From assembly GCF_023856365.1 (NCBI RefSeq), contig NW_026042452.1, positions 62,001 through 126,000 of the forward strand: DNA of 64,000 bases. Direction: 5' to 3'. Made by a program: the position numbers and the translations under genes. The notes under the pieces are model-generated. The model saw only the letters and a program-made list of their open reading frames with translations, did not search any database and was not told the DNA's origin. Within the stretch, counting starts at the first letter, position 1; each line of letters starts with the position of its first letter. Origin of the DNA: Brienomyrus brachyistius (lineage: Eukaryota > Chordata > Actinopteri > Osteoglossiformes > Mormyridae). Positions 44,901-64,000 of the stretch are shown here, one piece after another.

Positions 44901-47900
44901 TAGACCCACCTCCTCTACAATCTAATTGGTTATCTCTCTGAACCAATCATTTTTCCTTCTGCCCTCAGAACATTTTTGTGAGGGTAAAACTCCCACGAGC
45001 GAATCACATGCAAGGAATCAGACAGTAGGAATTCTGCTCACACTCAGCTCCTGGCTTTACTAAGCAGACATCCAGTCTAGAAACCATGAATAATATAGCA
45101 CTATTACGAGTATGTATTGTGGGACTGCTGACGTACTTACGTTAGCATGGAAAACGAGAGCAGGAAGTGAGGAAGAAGTGAGACAGAAAGATGAGCACAA
45201 CGAAGTGCTGTCACACTCACACACGAGCTTCCCTCGGATGCCCTCCCACCAAAAACACTGATTATCACTTCACTTCCTTGGGTAATTTGGGGGCCCAAGG
45301 CAACAGCCTATTCTGCCTATAGCTGCCATATATATATAGATATTAATATACATATTTTTTCTTCATGACTTTGATCTTATCTAGGCCCCGAGCGGCTCTC
45401 TTGTTTGCCCGGATCCGGTCCTGTGACTGACAGAGGCGATAAACAGCAGGTACTGGCATTACGGAAAAAATGTATATGCTTAATAAAAAGCTCAGACCAG
45501 CTGGACTCGGGAGTTGTGCCGGTTCCTTCGCTCAGGGCCTTGTTCTTGAACGCTGAATGTTCCCGGCTGCAGAAAATCAGAGGGTGAGAAATCCTTAGCT
45601 GAACTTCAGATGAAGAGTGAGCTCGTTTCTCTCAAGCAGACTGACGCCGGTCTAACGCTGCATTAATACCCCTTAGCACTACTGGTCACATTTCCCATGA
45701 TGCCACTGGGTACAGCCCATGGCGACACTGCCCAGTAGGGGACAGTGTGACAGCTTTCCAAAAGGACCATTCGGTCCTGGAGGGCCAGTCGGTGACACAG
45801 TATCCATGATCAGGACTGGGGTACCCTGCTTTACAGAATAAACTAACCAAATGTCGATACTGAATGCAATCTGATTTAACATGGTTTCCTTAAATCCCAA
45901 TTAAAGTGCTTCAGATCAGCTCAGGACTTAACAGCAGAGAGACTATTTGGCAAATTATTACGCTGCTATTTGCAATTACATCCATTATCTCTCCGCTAAC
46001 ATGCAGCATTAAGCCTGAGCCGCAGGAATAGAGGTCAGATAATGGATCCGGTATTCCGGAGGTGGGATCCTCTTCCAGCTCGTTTAAAAGGCCCAACAAG
46101 TGGGGGGGTGGTGGGGGGGGAGACGCAAACACAGCATGTCTGCATTTTAGCTTCAGGCCGTCTCCCAGTCCCTTCGCACTCCTCTCTCCCAGATCCAAGC
46201 ATCACCAGTCTTAGCGATGCGTCTCGTGTTTCTCGGGCAAAGAGAAAGGAGGCAGGAAGCGGCCATTTTGTCATTTGCTGGTTTTAATCCCCCCCCCCCC
46301 CCCCCAGCTTCCCCCGTCCACCTGGCCGTACCAGAGTGCAGAGCGTCCCTGCCTTTTAAACACGAGCAGCACCTGACTGGGGGGCCCTACGCTGCGTGGT
46401 TTTTGGCTCAACTGTGTTTCCGTATAATTGGCGTCAAAACGGTGGGTTTCATCAATGAAGGTGGTGTGTGGCTGAGCGGGTTGGCAGTCGCCGCCTATGA
46501 CTGGAAGGTTGCCGGTTTAAATCCCACAGTCAGCAGAGTGACATCACCACTGGACCCCTGAGAGAAGTCCCTAAACCCCCAACTGCTCTAGTCTCAATAA
46601 AAGGTACATCTGCAAAATAAGCTGAATTTAGGATGTGATCCGCAGCTGCGTGGCTGCCATTCCCACCTCCTGATGCCGCCCCGGATGGGGATAATGGCCC
46701 ACATAAACGCTGATGCTTATTAGCCCTGAGAGATGCTGCGCACCCAGCAGAAAGGGGCCCTAGTGACGGCCGGGATTAAGCCAGATACACACCACACTCT
46801 GCTCCTGTCCCACACTTTCATTCTCCACTCTCCTGTGTTATTCATGAACTCCAAATTACACTCAGCGAGGGTGCAGTTGCTCATTCCCGCAGCCTGCTGT
46901 CCTGTCTGTCTTCTGAAAGCTCTCGTCCCACAGAACATAGGCTTCTTCCCAGCTAAGTAAATATTTCATGATCACACTGAAGCAGTAGTGGGTTATCAGG
47001 CCTGAAGTGATATATTCCTCCCCCACAAAGTATGCATGGAGACACTCTGTGTGTCTTACTTAACGAAGATAAAACTCCCCCCCCCCCCCCCCCCCCCGTG
47101 AATTTTGCTGAGCTCAATGCTCTGGAGATGACGGAGATCGAAAATTATACCGGAAATGTTCCATATGTCCTTACAGATGTTTCCTTTGCCTTCCTTCATT
47201 GAACAAACCCGTTGTCGTGGGAGAGAACTGCACAACCCCCCAGCTCTCTGTGGGGGAATGGGACCCTGCCTATGCCTTCCTGCCAATCCTGCCAAGTTTC
47301 CCCTGTAAGTTGAAGGATCTCCTAACAGGCCTGCATGTAGATTAATGTCATACCCAGGACAAAGCAATTGCAGGTTAAGGCCCTTGCTGAAAGGCCCAAC
47401 GGAGTAGAATCACTCTGGGCATTCACAGGATTTGAACCAACAACCTTCCACTTGCTTGCACAGATCCCTAGGCCCAGAGCCACCACTCTGCCCCACAACC
47501 TCAAAAAAATCCTAGAATCGCCCCCAGCCTGAGGCGATATTCGAGCTGCCAAGGTGCATTGAGTTCAGGTTTACCCAGTGTGTGCTTTACTCTAATCACA
47601 GCATACTGGGTTTTCGCCGGGGCAGATGTAGGGAGTCAGGGGTTTCGGGGGAGGTGCTTACTGGCGGTCTGTTGACGAGCCAGTAGGCCTGTTCCTGACA
47701 TTCCAGCATGATGCGGTCCGCCTTGCGCCTCTGTTTGGCTGCCCTGGTAGGAGCAGAGCAGTCGATGGAGAGTCAGAAAGCATACTGGGTAATTAGCATA
47801 TAGCGGTAATCACTGAACTGCAAGGTAGGGTTTTCATTTTTCTGTTTCCTTTTTCACTTAGAAATGGATTTCCGACTCTAGTGTTTAGGCTGAGGTCTGA

Positions 47901-50900
47901 TTTAACAGATAGGAGGGAAATTATGACCACACACCATGTTACTTTTTAATTTAGGTAACATCATCATCCTCTTAATACGAGATTTATTCATCCATTCTCA
48001 TCTGTCCCCTTGTGTGCATTTATGAAATTGATTTCATAGCTCGATGCGACAGTATTCCCGGGCTGGGGTGGGGTTTACCTGAGCTGCTCCTTCGCCTGCA
48101 TCACCACGAAGTCCCAGGTGTGGTTGATCCGTTTGTGCAACATGTTGTAGCTGTCCTGCGGAGACGATGTTTAAATGCGACATTGCCAGGTCGCACGGCT
48201 GGCTGCGTTGCTGCATGGGTTCACGTTATGACTCACAGGCCGAACCCCTCCCAGGATATCAGCTGGCAGTGTCGGATTCACAAACCCTCTTACTGATGAG
48301 AACCTAAAATGCGTTGACCCTGACGCAACATGGCGGCAAGTTGGTGGATGTCTATGTGCGATCCTACTATGTGCATAATTGGTGGGAGGTTTTCTTACAC
48401 AAAAATGTTCTGAGGGCAGAAGGAAAATGATTGGTTCGGATAGATAACCAATCAGATTGCAGAGGAGGCAGGACCAAGACATCTGATTGGTTGCTCCTGC
48501 CTCCTCTAGTTGCTCGGATCCACCTCATGTACAATCTAATTGGTTATCTCTCTGAACCAATCATTTTTCCTTCTACCCTCATAATATTTTGTGTAAGTAA
48601 AACTCCCATGAGCATTCAGCTATCACATGATCTCATCAAGCAATGCTTCAGACCAGCGAATAAGAATAGCATTGAAATGTACATAAATAAAAATTTTCTC
48701 TTACCTTTTCATAGTCTATCAGCTGCCCTTGCTTTCTGATATTCTTCTTAGTCAAATAAATCGCTTTAGAAGAGCAAAAGAAAGACATGGCAAGAAACTG
48801 TGTTTTTCTATTATTCTAGTAAAGGGAAGTAATGATGTAATAGGCGAGCACATGATTAATAATTGGTAATCACCGTAATCTAGCTCGGAGGCTGGCCACT
48901 GCTGAGAGCTCCAGAAGTACGGAGTCTAGCAAAAAGGAGATGCTGTCATTTGAAACTATTCAGAAGCAGCGTGACAAAGGTGCTTTGTGATTTAACATGT
49001 CAGGGACAAGGCGGGTGGAAGGCATTTTGCTACTTTAACTGGCATTGGTTCTCATACATCAGTGTTTCCCAATCCGGTCCTCGGCGACACACAGATGATC
49101 CACGTTTTTGCTCCCTCCCAGCTCCCTACCAGACAGTCTACGTTTTTGCACCCTCTCAGCTCTGGAGCCCGGACCAGATTGAGAAATACTGTCCTACACG
49201 GTAATTCCGCAGTCTCTCCAACGAATAGTTTCGATATGCGTGCCCCCCCACATGGCCACCACCCTCTCGCGCTGCCCTCCATCTGAAGAAACCGTGGTTT
49301 TAGGTTACCTGGAAGCGATACGGCGTCTCGTCGGGCCGCAGGACGAGCGTCCTGGGGTCCTTTAGGGGGTAAATGTAGCCGTGCTTCACGATCAGATTCC
49401 CCACATGAAGTGCCTCTGAAAACACACAAAGTGGTCACTCATTTCCACGTAAACTACTCAAAGCTCAAACAAATCCACTACTCGTAGCCCAGATTTAGGC
49501 ATAGTAATTCTCTAAATTTTTGTCAGTGGAATACAGTAGAACACACGATAACTAGAAACTGAGTAGGCATATTATATTTTATTTTACGGTATAGCAAGTA
49601 ACTGGAAAAAACGTTGACATGGTGCACAGAATAAGCCGCGGGGATGGTGCATTCCTCATCGGAACTATAATTAATTACGAGTAATTGGGACTTTCCACTT
49701 TCCGGCTGCCTCCGCGGCCATTGGCAGTCAGGCGCTCCCGGGGGTTTCAGACCGGCGCAGCAACAGCGCTGCTAGGGGGAAGCCTAGTGTTTACAGGGAG
49801 GGGTAACTGCTTACCGGGGCAACAGGTTTTTTGCCCATTCAAGTCTGTTAATGCATCTGCCATCTACTGCCTAAAAGTCCCCTCCTTTCCATTCCGACTT
49901 CTTTTCCAATCTGGGCTGTAAATCAGGGAAATCTGCTCCCTTGCTATTTAAAACCTCATCTGCATCGCCCGGGAATTCAGGACAACAGCGTCTTGCAGAA
50001 GTGCATAATGAGGGAGACGGATAGCGATATTTCTCCAGGCATGACTGACTGCCTCTGGCTATCAGCGAAGTTTGCATCGGGACTATCAAACCGTACAGCT
50101 CAGCATGCGTAGCGGCGCGACTCGGGACTGGCCTACAGATTATTTGTACTAATAGCCTCTCAGCAGAAAGATAAATAATTCAGCAGATAAATTGACGCCA
50201 GGGGAAGAAAATCCCAAAAGCTTCAGGCGAATGGGGTGTCTATGTTATGGACAAGCTCAATTCTGACATTTATTAATTCACAGGCTCAGCAATATCAATG
50301 GAACAGAACATGCTTCTGTCAGACACGTGAATTGCATATGCTTACACATAAATGCAGCTAGGCTAATCTGTTGTATGGATGACAAATTCTATTACTTCAT
50401 TTGTATTTATTATTCAAAAGACTCGTTTATTTCTGTTATTTTATTACAAAAAAAAAAAAACCTGATGACGTCTTTCGCCAGCAGGGGCGCCATCGTCGTC
50501 ACGAAGGGAAAAAAACAATCGATTAACCTCACATAAGAGCACCAGGTAACGCTTCCCTACATACTTCTCGGCCCTACCTTCTTCCATGATGGAGTACTTC
50601 TGAATTAGCCACTCCACGATATCATTTCCTGGGAAGGCATAGCGAGGAAGGCATCTAGTTAGAGTCGAGAAATGCATTAAGCCGTCATAAATCAAAAACG
50701 CTGAACTCGATAAATAAATTACATAAATAAATATGAGCGCAAGGAGATCGATGACAGTCTTAATGCACAGGATTCCCGAAGACCGCCGATGTATGGGCTT
50801 TCCTGTGAAGGGCTTAAATGACCATTAGGACCCGGCCCCCGGGACACTGCACGGCCGGGTGTAAGACAACCCGGGCGGCACGAAAAATTATTTTTAAAAA

Positions 50901-51925
50901 GTAAAATATGTATCGTGCACCTGTCATCGCATGTGGAATCACTGTGATTAACAGTCTTTGATTCTTCATCTTTATCCCCATGTCGGGATCTTGCATCGCC
51001 ACAATGACTTGTTCAATCTGGGATAAGAAGAATAGTCAAAATCGTGAAATCAAGGTGACGACAGACATAGTGAAAACGTTCAACCTAGTAATATAATAAT
51101 TGCTTAATGTGTGATTTGATATGTAATCGTTATATTCATCATTAAATCACCGGAGAGACACACTCATATATTTAGGCATATATATAAGTAAACTACAAGG
51201 TTTTTCCTCTGACTATCTTAACTGCACGTCAAAGACGTTATCGGATATTCCCGACTACAGACTTTCGGTTTGATCATTTATTCGCGTTATTAATTCGGCT
51301 CCTGATTACATTAAACTAAACATGCTCAGATTGTTACAACCTTTGCTTGTCGGTTATTTTTGGGATCTTTCTGGATGGGCTCAAGGCGGGGTCTGTAAGC
51401 ACAAGCAAACTGCCAGCACTTTTGTTTTACATGAAAATAGTTTGATGTCGGCCTATTGCGTTATTGTCTGGCTATAATTTGGAGGCAATATTAAACAATA
51501 GGCCCATATATTGTAAATATACATGTTGTGTTGTTTTGTTGTTATCACAAACGTATAGCCTGATCATAAATTTCATGGATACCTGGATGTTGTATGTTCC
51601 ATTATATTTATGAATGAATGATTTATGTGAAGTCTGGCTTAGATTCGAGAATTAATCATATAGATTAAAAAAAGTTTTCATTTAAAACTTATCTCATATA
51701 ATAAAATCCTCGTCCGAACGAACATATGTCAGAATGAAAAAACATTTAAATTATTTTTGTGATGCATCAGTATCAATAGCTACAACGTCATAACAGATAT
51801 AGATATAATGCGGTTCATACTTTTGAAGTTGATGCGTATCTCCCGAAAAAAATCAACTCCAGAAGAGTCCGCGTCTGTAAATGCCTGAACTTCGGAATCG
51901 ATCCTACCTTTGTTAGGCGCGGCAT
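41920..51925 (-). CDS. RGS11: RGS11, R7-family regulator of G-protein signalling
   Basis: GTPase-activating protein for Gi/o alpha subunits that works as a dimer with Gbeta5. Minus-strand exons, 5' to 3': 51925-51908 (MPRLTK), 51017-50921, 50628-50578, 49415-49309, 48925-48874, 48763-48705, 48155-48079, 47743-47662, 44689-44661, 44386-44325, 43624-43511, 43417-43302, 42930-42843, 42714-42576, 42492-42410, 42052-41920. Domains: DEP ([31 protein letters not shown]), DHEX ([12 protein letters not shown]), GGL ([19 protein letters not shown]) and RGS ([53 protein letters not shown]). The tail ends TAACSS and TAA. The text [13 protein letters not shown] favours RGS11 over RGS9. One exon of length 3n+1 between 47,662 and 44,689, covering the variable linker after LVNRPP, is needed for frame and was not found. 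Confidence 0.92.
43075..43200 (-). mobile_element. Degraded tRNA-derived SINE in an RGS11 intron
   Basis: The minus strand shows GTGTGACTCAGCAGATTGGG (box A-like) and a degraded box B, then GAGTGACCTCACTATTGGGC and an A-rich end. It belongs to a second SINE family that is also seen at 46,464, 47,370, 56,215 and 57,240. Confidence 0.5.
43805..43945 (-). mobile_element. tRNA-derived SINE fragment in an RGS11 intron
   Basis: The minus strand carries the box B-like GGTCGCCGGTTCAAGCCTGG, then the family body (GGGTCCTTGAACAAGGCCCT, TTAACCCCCAGGTTCC). Confidence 0.6.
44736..45010. mobile_element. Palindromic MITE, copy 1 (RGS11 intron)
   Basis: A nearly perfect hairpin of about 275 bp. The left arm (TGGGAGTTTTAC, AAAAATGTTCTGAGGGCA, GATAACCAATCAGA) is mirrored on the right (TCTAATTGGTTATC, TGCCCTCAGAACATTTTT, GTAAAACTCCCA). 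The arms meet around TCTTGTTCCTGCCTCCTCTAG. It has no coding capacity and carries several CCAAT/ATTGG motifs. A second copy lies at 48,369-48,629 and a third seeds the minisatellite at 61.9 kb. Confidence 0.85.
46464..46610 (+). mobile_element. tRNA-derived SINE (RGS11 intron)
   Basis: GTGTGGCTGAGCGGGTTGGC is a box A-bearing tRNA-like head and GCCGGTTTAAATCCC is box B. The body follows (CAGAGTGACATCACCACTGG, ACCCCTGAGAGAAGTCCCT), ending in an AATAAA-like tail. Confidence 0.75.
47368..47500 (-). mobile_element. tRNA-derived SINE (RGS11 intron)
   Basis: Minus-strand head CAGAGTGGTGGCTCTGGGCC and box B GGTTGTTGGTTCAAATCCTG, then the family body ending near GCCTTAACCTGCAATTGC. Confidence 0.75.
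48369..48629. mobile_element. Palindromic MITE, copy 2 (RGS11 intron)
   Basis: Same family as 44,736-45,010: ACAAAAATGTTCTGAGGGCA on the left is mirrored by TACCCTCATAATATTTTGTG on the right. Internal GAACCAATCATTTTT and CTGATTGGTTGCTCC motifs are conserved. Confidence 0.85.
49060..49200. mobile_element. Short palindromic MITE-like repeat
   Basis: GTGTTTCCCAATCCGGTCCT begins a repeat whose body (TTTTTGCTCCCTCCCAGCTC) also appears at 58,912-59,088. The right side (CCGGACCAGATTGAGAAATA) is a diverged mirror image of the left. Confidence 0.55.
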
Positions 51926-53124
51926 CTGTGTCTTGCAGCTGTTCCCTTGGATAAAGATGTTAATTGTCATGCTTACAGCATCTCGATCTCCGGCGTTTGT
52001 GAAGTTGGGATTGATGCTGTCCTGTGTTTTTTTTTTCCTTCCACACTTAAGCTCTGCTTGTTACTGCCCCATAGCGGAGCGCAAGTGAAACGGACTACCG
52101 GAGATTTGCACTGTTTTTCTGTTAGTGTGTATAATCAAAATATGACTCAGTTTGGCCAGTTAGAAAAATATGATAATAGAAAAGTATTCTTTTCCTCTCA
52201 CTTTTTTTTCTTGATTTAATTACCGACTTCACGTACTTACACTGTGTCCCGTTGCACGATGTAATATTGCGAAACTATGATTTTGTGGCAGTGTTTTGTA
52301 AAGGAATTTTCCGTTTAATCATCGTCTTAGTATAAAGCTATATGGTTGTTCTGGTATCAGTGGACGTACATTATGTATTTTTTCTTCTCTTGAGCACCAT
52401 GGTCATGACATGAAGCTCAGTCATTGATTACTCGCAAATGTTAGTAGTCATCCGCTGTTTATCTTGAAGATGTAAAAGTAGTGCGCGTACATCTCCTCGT
52501 TAGTATAGTGGTGAGTATCCCCGCCTGTCACGCGGGAGACCGGGGTTCGATTCCCCGACGGGGAGAGTCTGCATCTTTTTGCCTCGGTCTCAAAAGGCAC
52601 CAAGCTAGAACCGGCCCCGTGTTAGTGGAAACGGGGCTTGTGACTTGTACTCATGCATAATATTCTGCGGGTCGCTCAGCAGCGCAGCATATGAAACTAG
52701 ACTCGGATTGTAAGTGTGTGGTTTTGATAATTGATGTATGGATGGATGGATCCTTAATAAGAGATATAAACAATAAGGTCCAGTCGCCAACTAATCATGT
52801 AAAATACGTCATAAACTCATGGTTGTTAAACCCAGAATAAAAATGAAGACGTATAACTAGGAAAGTCAACTTGCACATTTCAATTTTGGTTCGATATAAT
52901 CACGTTGTCCTTAACCCTCCAGTGCAGGAGGGGACGGTAATGCGCATCGAATGTTTCCGAACCTGTGTGTGATACAACCGAGGAAGAGCCGATGACTTCG
53001 GGGGAGGAGGGGCAGGCGACTCGGAAGAAAAAGCAGCAGAACCCAATGCAGCCTGTAGCCCATTCAAAGGCCTACTGTTGGACCTCTGCTTATTTTGCAA
53101 TACGTCTTTAGTACGGACTGAAAA
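51926..53124. promoter_or_regulatory. Divergent RGS11/U2AF2 upstream region with a tRNA gene
   Basis: 1.2 kb separates the RGS11 ATG (minus, 51,925) from the U2AF2 ATG (plus, 53,125). It must hold both 5' UTRs and promoters. No TATA box is well placed for U2AF2, and 52,900-53,330 is moderately GC-rich, as expected for a housekeeping promoter. A complete tRNA-Asp gene sits inside. 52,566-52,900 shows nothing else. Confidence 0.55.
52494..52565 (+). tRNA. tRNA-Asp(GUC)
   Basis: A 72-nt gene with a complete cloverleaf. Acceptor TCCTCGT pairs with ACGGGGA. The D arm is in box A (TAGTATAGTGGTGAGTA), the anticodon loop CTGTCAC carries GTC, and the T arm is in box B (GGGGTTCGATTCCCC). Discriminator G follows. 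A four-T polymerase III terminator lies at 52,576-52,580. No CCA is encoded, as expected in a eukaryote. Confidence 0.96.
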
Positions 53125-63683
<10,559 letters not shown>

Positions 63684-63736
63684 ACCCGGCATGAAAAATA
63701 GAATAGTTCTCGTCATTAGTGAACATGTGTCTCGTC

Positions 63737-63842
63737 ATTGTGTATCATGGACAGTAAGAGGGGGATCAATAGAGTGTTGTTATTATAACGTCTAAAAAGT
63801 ATGATGGTCTGTCGATAAATCAATCAGATAAATAATGAAGTC
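63737..63842. repeat. Dispersed repeat, copy 2
   Basis: Second copy of 22,020-22,155, near identical except for a 30-odd-base deletion after GAGGGGG. Confidence 0.85.
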
Positions 63843-64000
63843 GTTTTCGCTGGAAAAGCCATCTCAGGCTGTCAAGTCTCCCGTTTTGGCCGGGAAACTA
63901 CCGTATTTTACTTCTCTTTCGCGCCGTCCTCCCGTATTAGTATTTTCCCGTAAATCTCCCTTATATTATATAGTTGCTGGATAGTGTAGTGGTAAGATCG
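63843..64000. repeat. Repeat-like sequence at the right edge
   Basis: TCCCGTTTTGGCCGGGAAAC and repeated CTCCCGTATT/TTCCCGTAA motifs resemble a dispersed fish repeat. The last 25 bases (GGATAGTGTAGTGGTAAGAT) look like a tRNA/SINE box A, but the window ends before box B. Confidence 0.4.

Noticed and set aside
41920..51925. RGS9 instead of RGS11
   Set aside because: The C-terminal part ([17 protein letters not shown]) resembles RGS9 too, but the DEP region ([18 protein letters not shown]) and short C-terminus fit RGS11 better.
63976..64000. A second functional tRNA gene at the right edge
   Set aside because: Only a box A-like start is visible; the acceptor stem and box B are beyond the window.

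Overview
This window is nuclear DNA of a ray-finned fish, almost certainly a teleost. The evidence is intron-rich vertebrate genes with GT-AG junctions, fish-type SINEs, Tc1, hAT and L2/Rex-like transposons, and long AT, GT and GA microsatellites. I cannot name the species.

Layout. Positions 1 to about 30.1 kb are a transposon-dense tract with no intact host gene that I can recognise. It holds LINE fragments on both strands, tRNA-derived SINEs, a decayed multi-exon hAT-like transposase gene (7.9-10.1 kb), a Tc1 element with long terminal inverted repeats (10.3-11.5 kb), a 3.7-kb foldback-like inverted repeat around a dead Tc1 transposase (14.1-17.8 kb), a broken C2H2-finger/transposase gene (19.2-21.3 kb), a gypsy remnant (24.6-25.1 kb) and a nine-copy satellite with embedded AT tracts (28.0-30.1 kb).

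The right half holds three host genes. The 3' part of CLCN7 (lysosomal H+/Cl- exchanger, + strand, 15 exons, 30.5-37.0 kb) begins in mid-protein, and its N-terminal exons are not visible upstream. RGS11 (R7-family regulator of G-protein signalling, - strand, 41.9-51.9 kb) is nearly complete. U2AF2 (large subunit of the splicing factor U2AF, + strand, 53.1 kb to beyond the window) has ten coding exons visible. RGS11 and U2AF2 are head to head with 1.2 kb between start codons, and an intact tRNA-Asp(GUC) gene lies between them. CLCN7 and RGS11 both lie on human 16p13.3, so their proximity is plausible old linkage; the three genes are not otherwise known to work in one pathway.

The most unusual structure is a 29-bp minisatellite of about 59 copies (61,962-63,683) in the last visible U2AF2 intron. 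Most units carry a perfect inverted CCAAT (NF-Y) consensus. The array appears to have grown inside a member of a palindromic MITE family that also sits twice in RGS11 introns.

All coordinates were read by eye from the sequence. Exon junctions of the three host genes were checked for GT-AG and continuous reading frame. Family names are from recognition, not from a search.
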